This document shows positions 1-5,827 of a stretch of DNA of 5,827 bases, piece after piece. The notes beneath the pieces are model-generated. The model made no database searches and was not told the DNA's origin. It saw only the letters and a list, made by a program, of their open reading frames with translations. How positions within the stretch are numbered: position 1 is the stretch's first letter; the number at the start of each line of letters is the position of its first letter. Source of the DNA: an uncultured Sphingobacteriales bacterium. GTDB taxonomy: Bacteria > Bacteroidota > Bacteroidia > Chitinophagales > Chitinophagaceae. The stretch spans positions 1 through 5,827 of the forward strand of contig CAMPKG010000215.1 of assembly GCA_946887085.1 (NCBI GenBank). The letters run 5' to 3'. The position numbers and the translations under genes were made by a program.

Positions 1-89
1 AACCCTGTTCGTGCTGTTTGGCATTTATGCAGTTTACTCAGTTGCAGAGACCTTATTACTATCGAAGATGGCAAGAGAAGCAAAATGAT

Positions 90-731
90 ATGAAAAAGCA
101 GCAGACTTCGTTAAAATTTTTAGAGAACTTCCTGCCCGAAGGCACCTTCGAGATGATCATGCCTTATTTCAGGCAGCATACCATTCATCTTACCCTCACC
201 CACGAAAGAAAAAGCGTATTGGGTGATTACAGGAACCCTACTAAAGATTTTCCGTTTCACCAGGTAAGCATCAACCTTAACCTTAATAAATACAGCTTCC
301 TCATAACACTACTGCACGAGCTGGCGCATATGCTCACTTATGTTCATTTCAAGAACACCGTATCGCCACACGGCAAAGAATGGAAAACACAATTCCGCCA
401 TGTGCTGTTTCCTTATATAGGTAAAAAGATATTTCCCAAAGATGTAGAGCATGCGTTGATCGCATACATGCACAACCCCGCAGCGAGTACCTGCAGCGAT
501 TCGCGTTTGTTCAAAGCGCTTTATCGCTACGACGACCGTAAACCCGGGTTTAAGCTGGTGGACGACATTGAACCGGGCCAATGGTTTGAAGCTGATGGCA
601 GGATATTCGAAAAGCTGGAACAGCTGCGCACGCGTTGCAAATGCCGCGACCTCGCCACGGGACGGTCTTATCTTTTCCAGGGTATTATAGAAGTGCGCCA
701 TGTACGAAGAGATTGGAGGCAGATAGCCTGA
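90..731 (+). CDS. SprT-like zinc metalloprotease-domain protein
   Basis: Product of 213 residues from the ATG at 90. Seen: the HELAH zinc-binding motif at residues 76-80 and a third likely ligand in HGKEW at 94-98, the HExxH...HGxxW arrangement of the SprT/Spartan fold. The segment before it (ISLNxNxYxFLITLL-like) matches my memory of Bacteroidota members. The C-terminal part (about 165-205) has the beta-rich RTRCKCRDLATGRSYLF stretch, where relatives carry a zinc ribbon; only Cys135, Cys183 and Cys185 remain, so a classical four-Cys ribbon is absent. Eukaryotic relatives cleave DNA-protein crosslinks; the role of the bacterial proteins is not settled, so the function here is inference. The frame stays open upstream to the window edge, with possible starts at TTG 18 and ATG 27. 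I chose ATG 90 because the family homology begins just after it and a weak purine-rich AGAGAAG lies upstream. It is probably cytoplasmic: no signal peptide is seen. Confidence 0.88.
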   Translation: MKKQQTSLKFLENFLPEGTFEMIMPYFRQHTIHLTLTHERKSVLGDYRNPTKDFPFHQVSINLNLNKYSFLITLLHELAHMLTYVHFKNTVSPHGKEWKTQFRHVLFPYIGKKIFPKDVEHALIAYMHNPAASTCSDSRLFKALYRYDDRKPGFKLVDDIEPGQWFEADGRIFEKLEQLRTRCKCRDLATGRSYLFQGIIEVRHVRRDWRQIA

Positions 732-741
732 AGGAATTTTT

Positions 742-769
742 CACCCGTATTTTCACCCCGGGTGGTTTT
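742..769 (+). terminator. Weak intrinsic terminator candidate after the SprT-like gene
   Basis: CACCCG (742-747) and CGGGTG (759-764) form a 6-bp GC-rich stem with an 11-nt loop, followed by GTTTT. It starts 10 nt after the stop codon. The short stem and short T-run make it weak, and the inner overlap of CACCC with GGGTG (754-764) offers another pairing. Confidence 0.35.
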
Positions 770-776
770 AAGCAAA

Positions 777-809
777 TTGCTAAAACCGTATCGGTTATTT
801 GTACATTTG
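777..809 (+). promoter_or_regulatory. Bacteroidota-type promoter for the M13 peptidase gene
   Basis: TACATTTG at 802-809 fits the Bacteroidota -7 consensus TAnnTTTG exactly. A TTG at 777-779 lies 22 bp upstream, within the spacing accepted for the -33 element. Transcription would start around 815-817 and leave a leader of about 20 nt before the ATG at 835. That argues against the in-frame TTG at 799, which falls inside the promoter. The -33 region sits inside an inverted repeat (764-787). Confidence 0.6.
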
Positions 810-834
810 TTTCCTCCGAAAATCAATAACACAG

Positions 835-2877
835 ATGAATATTAAACACACACTGCTTGCGGGTGCTGCGATAGTTGCCCTGGCATCATGCCAGGATAAC
901 GGCAAAACTGCAGGCAACGACCGCAAACTGCTGGACCCGGCGAATATGGACACCACCATACGCCCCGGCGATAACTTCTTCATGTACGCCAATGGTGCAT
1001 GGCTGAGATCAAATGCCATACCTGCGTCTGAAACACGCTGGGGCAGCTTCAACGTATTGCAGGAGAACAACTACAAAGCCCTGCACGACCTGCTGGAAAG
1101 CGCAGCATCAGATAAGAACGCTAAAGCCGGAAGCCCATCGCAGAAAGTAGGCGACCTCTACCGCTCAGGTATGGACAGTGCCGCTGTCGACAAAGCAGGC
1201 GTTACTCCCATGAACGATGTGCTGAACCGCATCAATGCGATACAGGATGCCAACGGCCTGATGAAGGAAGTGGCACTGGAACACACGCAAGGTATTGGCC
1301 AGGTGTTTGGCATGTATGTAGCGCCGGATGATAAAAATGTTATCAAAACCATCGCGCAGTTTTACCAGGGTGGCCTCGGTATGCCTGACCGCGATTACTA
1401 TTTCAAAACAGACGAGCGCACTACGAAGATCCGCGAAGCCTACAAGGCACACCTTGTAAAAGTACTATCGCTGATGGGCGAAGACGATGCTACAGCTAAG
1501 AAAGATGCGGAAGACATCTTCAAACTGGAAACAGCGCTGGCGGGAGCATCAATGACCCGCGTGGAAATGCGCGATCCTTATAAGCTGTACAACAAGTTCA
1601 ACCTTGATGGTATTACTGCACAAACTCCGGGCATCGACTGGAAAGTTCTATTTGCCGACCTGAAGATCAACGGACAGGATTCACTGATAGTAGGTATGCC
1701 CGCTTTCTTCAAAGAAGTATCGAAACAGTTAAAGACAACGCCGCTGCCTGTTTGGAAAAAATACCTGCAGTTCCATGCGGTGAATGATATGTCGCCCTAC
1801 CTGAGCAGTGCTTTTGACAACGAGCACTTTGATTTTTATGGTAAGACCGTACGCGGCCAGCAGGAGCAGAAACCCCGCTGGAAACGCGTGCTCAACGTTG
1901 TTGACGGATCGGTAGGCGAACTGCTGGGCCAGATGTACGTTGACAAACACTTCAAACCCGAAGCGAAAGAACGAATGATGGAAATGGTGAACAACCTGCA
2001 GACAACCTATGGTGAGCGCATTCAACGCCTCGACTGGATGTCTGATGTCACCAAGCAAAAAGCAATGGGTAAGCTCAACACCTTCATCAAGAAGATCGGT
2101 TATCCCGACAAATGGAAGAATTACGATCAGCTGTCTATATCGGGCGACAATTATGTGAAGAATATAATGGCAGCTTCTGCTTTTGATTATAATTACAACA
2201 TTGGCAAACTCGGCAGGCCCGTCGACAAAAACGAATGGCAGATGACGCCACCGACAGTGAATGCATACTACAACCCCGCTTTCAACGAGATCGTATTCCC
2301 GGCAGGTATCCTGCAGTTCCCGTTCTTTGATATGGAAGCTGATGATGCGGTGAACTATGGCGGTATCGGCGCTGTTATCGGCCACGAAATAACACACGGT
2401 TTCGACGACCAGGGCCGCCAGTACGATGCTGAGGGCAACCTGAACGACTGGTGGACACCGGAAGACGCTAAGAAATTCACTGATAAAGCCAACGTAGTTG
2501 TAGATCAGTTCAATAACTACACTGTATTGGATTCTGTACACGTGAACGGCCAGCTGACACTGGGTGAGAACCTTGCCGACCTTGGCGGCCTTGCCATAGC
2601 TTACGAAGCTTTCAAGAAAACCAAACAGGGACGGGGCAATGAGAAAATAGATGGCTTTACACCTGAGCAGCGTTTCTTCCTGAGTTGGGCGCAGGTATGG
2701 AAAGCAAATACGCGCGACGAAGAAATGGCTAACCGCATCATCACCGACCCTCACTCGCCTGCGCAATGGCGTTGCAACGGGCCGCTGAGCAATATGCCTG
2801 AGTTCTACCAGGCATTCAATGTGCAGCCGGGAGATAAAATGTATCGCCCTGATAGCCTGCGCGCCAAAGTATGGTAG
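835..2877 (+). CDS. M13 family zinc endopeptidase, lipoprotein (neprilysin/PepO-like)
   Basis: Product of 680 residues, normal for family M13. Residues 1-19 form a lipoprotein signal with lipobox LASC, so Cys19 should be lipidated and the enzyme held at the periplasmic or outer-membrane surface. The N-terminal M13 domain runs from about 45 (FFMYANGAWL) to about 430. The catalytic domain follows: NAYY substrate-binding motif at 476-479, HEITH at 517-521 (zinc ligands His517 and His521, catalytic Glu518), ENLAD at 578-582 (third zinc ligand Glu578, Asp582 orienting the histidine), and a C-terminal block with His640 and Arg646, equivalent to the transition-state and substrate-binding residues of neprilysin. 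All catalytic residues are present. The protein ends AKVW, similar to the terminal Trp motif of the family. Members cleave short peptides rather than folded proteins; the natural substrate here is unknown. The ATG at 835 is chosen over TTG 799 because it starts the signal peptide and lies downstream of the promoter. It is transcribed alone, with a strong terminator behind it. Confidence 0.96.
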   Translation: MNIKHTLLAGAAIVALASCQDNGKTAGNDRKLLDPANMDTTIRPGDNFFMYANGAWLRSNAIPASETRWGSFNVLQENNYKALHDLLESAASDKNAKAGSPSQKVGDLYRSGMDSAAVDKAGVTPMNDVLNRINAIQDANGLMKEVALEHTQGIGQVFGMYVAPDDKNVIKTIAQFYQGGLGMPDRDYYFKTDERTTKIREAYKAHLVKVLSLMGEDDATAKKDAEDIFKLETALAGASMTRVEMRDPYKLYNKFNLDGITAQTPGIDWKVLFADLKINGQDSLIVGMPAFFKEVSKQLKTTPLPVWKKYLQFHAVNDMSPYLSSAFDNEHFDFYGKTVRGQQEQKPRWKRVLNVVDGSVGELLGQMYVDKHFKPEAKERMMEMVNNLQTTYGERIQRLDWMSDVTKQKAMGKLNTFIKKIGYPDKWKNYDQLSISGDNYVKNIMAASAFDYNYNIGKLGRPVDKNEWQMTPPTVNAYYNPAFNEIVFPAGILQFPFFDMEADDAVNYGGIGAVIGHEITHGFDDQGRQYDAEGNLNDWWTPEDAKKFTDKANVVVDQFNNYTVLDSVHVNGQLTLGENLADLGGLAIAYEAFKKTKQGRGNEKIDGFTPEQRFFLSWAQVWKANTRDEEMANRIITDPHSPAQWRCNGPLSNMPEFYQAFNVQPGDKMYRPDSLRAKVW

Positions 2878-2908
2878 TTTTTTAAGCTTAACAGATAAAT
2901 ATCCTTAC

Positions 2909-2937
2909 GCCTCCCCGTTTCTTCGGGGAGGCTTTTT
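2909..2937 (+). terminator. Intrinsic terminator of the M13 peptidase gene
   Basis: A perfect 9-bp GC-rich stem, GCCTCCCCG (2909-2917) with CGGGGAGGC (2924-2932), has a 6-nt loop and is followed directly by TTTTT. It lies 31 nt after the stop codon and separates this gene from the vWA gene. Confidence 0.92.
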
Positions 2938-3017
2938 GTTGTCACAAGCTTGTCTTATTAAAAAAAATCTTCTGCACTGTATGGAAAACTAAAACCTGCC
3001 GCATCTCATAAGCGACA

Positions 3018-3042
3018 ACAATATCCAAACACTAAATATTGT
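3018..3042. promoter_or_regulatory. Inverted repeat just before the vWA gene start, possible operator
   Basis: ACAATAT (3018-3024) and ATATTGT (3036-3042) are perfect 7-bp inverted halves with an 11-bp spacer; the right half ends 5 nt before the ATG at 3048. A dyad here could be a protein-binding site or a weak mRNA hairpin at the ribosome entry site. It is AT-rich, so chance is a real possibility. I found no convincing TAnnTTTG promoter between the upstream terminator and this gene. Confidence 0.3.
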
Positions 3043-3047
3043 AACTT

Positions 3048-5030
3048 ATGAAACAGGCACTCAGCATGCTCATGCTATTCTTTTGCGCAGCCTTTACGGC
3101 GTTTGCACAAAGCGGCACTATCTCAGGAAAGATCACAGGTGATAATAATCAGCCCGTATTAGGCGCGGTTATACAGGTTCTAAAAGGGAAAGACATTGCG
3201 GGTAACGCGTCTACCGACGTTAATGGGAATTACAAAGTCAATTTTTTAAGTCCAGGCAAATATGCGGTCAAAGTTTCTGCAACAGGCTACAAACCCCATA
3301 CATCTACCAGTGTAATCGTTGCAGCCAGCAAAACAACTGTAGTTAACGTCTATCTTCAACCAATACACGGCAAACCTGCACCGCCGGCAGTGGCTGCGGA
3401 CGAAGAAAAAGGAATTCAACTAGCAGAGATCGACGCTGTACAGACGTCAGGCTCTAAAAAACTCTTCAGGGCAAACGGCAGAAGCGCAGGAGCGCGTGCT
3501 CAGAAAGACATGGCGCTCAGCTATGCGCCGCCGCGCTATCCTGCTACCACCTATTACAACCCCAGCAACGAGAGCTATAAAAAAGACCCGGAGAATGATT
3601 TTAAATCGGTAAGTGCAAATCCACTATCGACACTATCTGTAGATGTCGATCGGGCATCGTACAGCAATGTCCGCCGCTTCCTTACTTCCGGACAAATGCC
3701 GCCTGCCGATGCGGTGCGCGTTGAAGAAATGATCAACTATTTCGATTACCAATATCCGCAACCCAGGGGCGAAGACCCGATATCGATAACAACAGAGATG
3801 ATCGACTGTCCCTGGCAGAAAGGACATAAGTTGCTGCACGTAGGCTTGCAGGCAAAAAATATTGCCACACACAACCTGCCGCCTTCTAATCTCACGTTTC
3901 TTATAGATGTATCAGGCTCGATGCAGGAACAAAATAAATTACCACTTGTCATCTCATCATTGAAAATGCTGGTAAACAAACTGCGTGAACACGACAGGCT
4001 GGCGATAGTGGTGTACGCAGGTGCGGCAGGCGTGGTATTACCTCCTACATCGGGCGAGGACAAGGAAGTGATCTATGATGCATTGGACAGGTTGCAGGCA
4101 GGTGGTTCTACCGCAGGTGGTGCAGGTATTAAGCTGGCCTATAAAACAGCTGCGGAGAATTTTATGCGCGGCGGTAATAACCGCGTGATACTGGCCACTG
4201 ATGGTGATTTCAATGTGGGTGTAAGCGGTGACAATGAACTGGAAACACTCATTACCAAAGAGCGTGATAAAGGCATTTATCTTACCTGCCTTGGTTATGG
4301 CATGGGTAACTATAAAGACTCCAAAATGGAGATACTGGCGGATAAGGGAAACGGGAACTATGCCTACATCGACAATATCAAAGAAGCAGAAAAAACGCTG
4401 GTAAAAGAATTCGGCGGTACCATTTTCACGATAGCAAAAGATGTGAAAGCACAGATAGAATTCAATCCAGCATTCGTTAAATCGTACAGGCTGGTAGGTT
4501 ATGAGAACCGTTTGCTGAATGAAGAAGATTTTAAGGACGATAAAAAAGATGCCGGCGACATGGGTTCAGGCCATACGGTGACCATCATGTATGAGATCAT
4601 TCCGGTTGGTGTCAATAGTGCTCAAAATAGAAATGTTGATCCCTTGAGATATCAGCAGCCAAACACTATTGAATATCTGCCTCACAACGGTGAATTTGCA
4701 ACCATTAAGTTCCGCTACAAAAGGCCAAACGGCAATACAAGCACGGAAATGGTACACAGAATTTCCAACAATACAAAAAGCATTATGCTGGCTACCGATA
4801 ATATTCGCTTTGCATCTTCTGTAGCCATGTTCGGAATGTTGCTGAAAGACTCGAAATACAAAGGAGTAAGTAGTTACGATATGGTTTATAGCCTTGCGAA
4901 AAGCGCCAGGGGCAAAGACAAAGAAGGCTATCGCAAAGAATATATTTCGCTGGTAAGGAAAGCAGGAAAACTAAGCCCTATAGACGAAAATGAAGAAACA
5001 GAAGTTTTAGGTTGGAATGGAGTAGACTAA
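3048..5030 (+). CDS. Secreted YfbK-type von Willebrand factor A domain protein with N-terminal carboxypeptidase-regulatory-like domain
   Basis: Product of 660 residues, longer than E. coli YfbK (about 575) because of an N-terminal addition. Domains in order: Sec signal peptide 1-20, cleaved after AFA and before Gln21; carboxypeptidase-regulatory-like beta-sandwich about 22-105 (GTISGKITG start, STDVNGNYKV, LSPGKYAVKVSATGY); a low-complexity linker about 106-185; the vWA N-terminal domain about 185-275 (NPLSTLSVDVD at 191-201, then VEEMINYFDY); the vWA core about 280-455; and a YfbK C-terminal (DUF3520-like) domain about 475-655. The MIDAS metal site is complete: Asp287, Ser289 and Ser291 in DVSGSM, Thr355 in GGSTAGG, Asp385 in ATDGD. 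It should therefore bind a divalent cation and a protein partner. The ligand and the role of the YfbK family are unknown. The protein should be exported to the periplasm or beyond; no lipobox, sorting domain or clear membrane anchor is seen. Start ATG 3048 gives the signal peptide directly. It appears monocistronic. Confidence 0.93.
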   Translation: MKQALSMLMLFFCAAFTAFAQSGTISGKITGDNNQPVLGAVIQVLKGKDIAGNASTDVNGNYKVNFLSPGKYAVKVSATGYKPHTSTSVIVAASKTTVVNVYLQPIHGKPAPPAVAADEEKGIQLAEIDAVQTSGSKKLFRANGRSAGARAQKDMALSYAPPRYPATTYYNPSNESYKKDPENDFKSVSANPLSTLSVDVDRASYSNVRRFLTSGQMPPADAVRVEEMINYFDYQYPQPRGEDPISITTEMIDCPWQKGHKLLHVGLQAKNIATHNLPPSNLTFLIDVSGSMQEQNKLPLVISSLKMLVNKLREHDRLAIVVYAGAAGVVLPPTSGEDKEVIYDALDRLQAGGSTAGGAGIKLAYKTAAENFMRGGNNRVILATDGDFNVGVSGDNELETLITKERDKGIYLTCLGYGMGNYKDSKMEILADKGNGNYAYIDNIKEAEKTLVKEFGGTIFTIAKDVKAQIEFNPAFVKSYRLVGYENRLLNEEDFKDDKKDAGDMGSGHTVTIMYEIIPVGVNSAQNRNVDPLRYQQPNTIEYLPHNGEFATIKFRYKRPNGNTSTEMVHRISNNTKSIMLATDNIRFASSVAMFGMLLKDSKYKGVSSYDMVYSLAKSARGKDKEGYRKEYISLVRKAGKLSPIDENEETEVLGWNGVD

Positions 5031-5060
5031 GCCCCTCCAACCTCTCCCAAGGGGAGGCTT
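5029..5060 (+). terminator. Hairpin directly at the vWA stop codon, possible terminator
   Basis: AAGCC (5029-5033, overlapping the TAA stop) pairs with GGCTT (5056-5060). An alternative inner stem pairs CCTC and CC at 5041-5047 with GGGGAGG at 5051-5057, leaving one bulged T and a 4-nt loop. No T-run follows, so termination is uncertain. It may instead be the left part of the composite repeat. Confidence 0.4.
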
Positions 5061-5107
5061 GACTAAGAACAGGCGAGGTGATTTATATGGCAAACGACCT
5101 ACGCTGG

Positions 5108-5124
5108 CCCTCTCCTGTTTTTAG
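5108..5124 (+). repeat. Direct repeat copy 1, CCCTCTCCTGTTTTTAG
   Basis: This 17-bp sequence recurs without mismatch at 5168-5184, exactly 60 bp downstream. Here only the left arm and loop of the hairpin are present; the right arm is replaced by unrelated AT-rich sequence starting CTTGAC. It looks like a half copy of the downstream palindrome. Confidence 0.85.
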
Positions 5125-5167
5125 CTTGACATTTGAAATAATAATCAATTCCAGAATGCAGAACGCC

Positions 5168-5191
5168 CCCTCTCCTGTTTTTAGGAGAGGG
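5168..5191. repeat. Perfect hairpin, direct repeat copy 2 with complete right arm
   Basis: CCCTCTCCT (5168-5176) and AGGAGAGGG (5183-5191) form a perfect 9-bp stem with a GTTTTT loop. The T-run is in the loop and not after the stem, so this is not a standard terminator on the + strand. Confidence 0.85.
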
Positions 5192-5193
5192 AT

Positions 5194-5212
5194 GTTCGAC
5201 CTCCGGTCGAAC
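5194..5212. repeat. Second perfect hairpin adjoining the first
   Basis: GTTCGACC (5194-5201) and GGTCGAAC (5205-5212) form a perfect 8-bp stem around a TCC loop, 2 nt after the previous hairpin. No T-run follows. Its sequence is unrelated to the CCTCTCC arms, which suggests a modular repeat. Confidence 0.85.
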
Positions 5213-5284
5213 TGGGTGAGGTTGCCCCTGCGTCTGCAGAGCTTTAATTATTAAGCCTTTGTACAAAATTCACTATATTTAGCT

Positions 5285-5728
5285 ATGGACATCCTGAAAA
5301 ATCTTTCGGTCATCTGGTTCATACTGGGCTTTGTATTTTTCCTGCTCGAGTTCATGGTGCCGGGATTCATCCTGTTCTTCTTCGGCATAGGGGCATGGAT
5401 CGTGGCCGCACTCACGCTCACCATGGACCTCTCCATCAACATGCAGATGGTGATCTTCCTGGGCACTTCGCTCGTTTCGGCCGCATTGCTCCGTAACTGG
5501 GCAAGAAAAAAACTTGGAATGACAAATGCACAGAAAGGCGATCTGCCCGATGAGATCATTGGCAAGACGGCAACTGCAGAAACAGAGATACAACCAGGCA
5601 AGTTCGGCAAAGTGGCCTTTAAAGGCAGCAGCTGGAATGCTACATCGCAGGACACAATTGCACCGGGACAGGATGTCATCATTACCAGCTACGAAAGCAT
5701 CACACTCACTGTAAAACTAAAATCATAG
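5285..5728 (+). CDS. NfeD-family membrane protein (short form)
   Basis: Product of 147 residues, the usual size of short NfeD proteins that lack the N-terminal serine-protease domain of long forms. Seen: hydrophobic segments at about 8-24, 27-46 and 53-69, with the family-like LEFMVPGFILFFFGIGAW stretch across the first two. A basic stretch RNWARKK (70-76) follows, then a soluble beta-rich part at about 91-145 (IGKTATAET, GKFGKVAFKGSSWNA, PGQDVIITSYESITLTV) that matches the NfeD C-terminal OB-fold. Known of the family: these proteins work with SPFH/stomatin-like proteins in membrane microdomains and membrane protein quality control. The next gene starts 7 nt after this stop and fits that partner, so an operon is likely. 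Start ATG 5285 is the first one giving a complete first membrane segment. TATATTTA (5274-5281) resembles a -7 box but would place transcription start inside the gene, so no promoter is called. Confidence 0.9.
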   Translation: MDILKNLSVIWFILGFVFFLLEFMVPGFILFFFGIGAWIVAALTLTMDLSINMQMVIFLGTSLVSAALLRNWARKKLGMTNAQKGDLPDEIIGKTATAETEIQPGKFGKVAFKGSSWNATSQDTIAPGQDVIITSYESITLTVKLKS

Positions 5729-5735
5729 AATTGAC

Positions 5736-5827
5736 ATGACCGCATCGACAATTATCCTTATAGTATTAATCATATTCGTTCTTTTCGACTTCCTGCTCAC
5801 TTTCAAAGTGGTGCCGCAGCTGTGGGT
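5736..5827 (+). CDS. Membrane-anchored protein, 5' fragment, probably SPFH/stomatin-like (band 7)
   Basis: Only the first 30 codons are in the window; the frame is open at the right edge. Seen: a long hydrophobic segment at residues 6-23, then KVVPQLW at 24-30. A short N-terminal membrane anchor followed by a VPQ motif is how many stomatin-like proteins begin, just before the SPFH domain. The gene starts 7 nt after the NfeD stop, and NfeD and SPFH genes are well known to sit together in operons. The call rests on context and a short motif; the diagnostic SPFH domain lies outside the window. Confidence 0.65.
   Translation, partial: MTASTIILIVLIIFVLFDFLLTFKVVPQLW

Larger units (their letters stand above)
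5029..5224. repeat. Composite intergenic palindromic repeat (REP-like)
   Basis: Most of the 254-bp spacer after the vWA gene is built from related C-rich and G-rich pieces. CCTCTCC occurs at 5041-5047, 5109-5115 and 5169-5175, and its complement GGAGAGG once, at 5184-5190. The outer parts CAACCTCTCCC (5038-5048) and GGGTGAGGTTG (5214-5224) are complementary at 10 of 11 positions, so the whole block could close into a branched structure. I recall similar C-rich/G-rich spacer sequences in Bacteroidota genomes, so this is probably a dispersed non-coding repeat. I see no convincing coding sequence in it. The rest of the spacer, 5225-5284, is AT-rich and holds whatever promoter serves the downstream operon. 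Confidence 0.7.

Noticed and set aside
18..89. N-terminal extension of the SprT-like protein from TTG 18 or ATG 27
   Set aside because: The extra residues, rich in Tyr, Arg and Gln, do not resemble the family N terminus, which starts just after ATG 90. It cannot be fully excluded because the frame is open to the window edge.
635..829. A 64-codon plus-strand open frame across the end of the SprT-like gene and the following spacer
   Set aside because: It overlaps the real gene in another frame, runs through the terminator candidate and the M13 promoter, and has no recognisable features.
799..834. An upstream in-frame TTG start for the M13 peptidase, adding 12 residues
   Set aside because: It would start inside the promoter and put polar residues ahead of a clean lipoprotein signal peptide that begins at 835.
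1729..2766. A 345-codon open frame on the minus strand inside the M13 peptidase gene
   Set aside because: It lies opposite a well-supported gene with all catalytic motifs. Its translation shows no recognisable domain and is best explained by the codon bias of the plus-strand gene.
2882..2953. Two 10-bp palindromes centred on AAGCTT (2882-2891 and 2944-2953) flanking the terminator
   Set aside because: They are short self-complementary sequences with different outer bases (TTAAGCTTAA and ACAAGCTTGT) and no supporting promoter elements. Chance is enough to explain them.
5029..5224. CRISPR array in the repeat-rich spacer
   Set aside because: There is only one pair of direct repeats, of 17 bp, and one copy extends into a hairpin while the other does not. 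There is no regular repeat-spacer pattern and no cas gene nearby.
5251..5682. Minus-strand open frames of 143 and 104 codons opposite the NfeD gene
   Set aside because: The plus-strand frame has clear membrane segments and an OB-fold. The antisense products show no family features.

Overview
The window looks like chromosomal DNA from a Bacteroidota bacterium, probably near Chitinophagaceae or Sphingobacteriia. The evidence is a TAnnTTTG-type promoter, the absence of strong Shine-Dalgarno sites, a Bacteroidota-style SprT-like protein, a lipoprotein M13 peptidase, and a secreted vWA protein that begins with a carboxypeptidase-regulatory-like domain. The C-rich/G-rich palindromic repeat between genes also fits this phylum. 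The placement comes from reading the sequence, not from a search.

Layout, all genes on the + strand. (1) 90-731: SprT-like zinc metalloprotease-fold protein, followed by a weak terminator-like hairpin. (2) 835-2877: M13 (neprilysin/PepO-like) zinc endopeptidase lipoprotein, with its own likely promoter at 777-809 and a textbook intrinsic terminator at 2909-2937. (3) 3048-5030: secreted YfbK-type von Willebrand factor A protein with an intact MIDAS metal site and an added N-terminal beta-sandwich domain. (4) 5031-5284: 254-bp spacer holding a composite palindromic repeat: three CCTCTCC arms, one complementary arm, two perfect hairpins side by side, and complementary outer ends. (5) 5285-5728: short NfeD-family membrane protein. 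(6) 5736-5827: first 30 codons of a membrane-anchored protein, probably an SPFH/stomatin-like partner of NfeD, cut by the window edge.

The first three genes look like separate transcription units with envelope, secretion or housekeeping roles; nothing ties them into one pathway. The last two form a tight operon (7-nt gap) of the well-known NfeD-SPFH type, linked to membrane microdomain organisation and membrane protein quality control. I see no mobile element genes, CRISPR array, tRNA, rRNA or defence system, and no clearly new multi-gene system. The least explained part is the composite repeat at 5029-5224.
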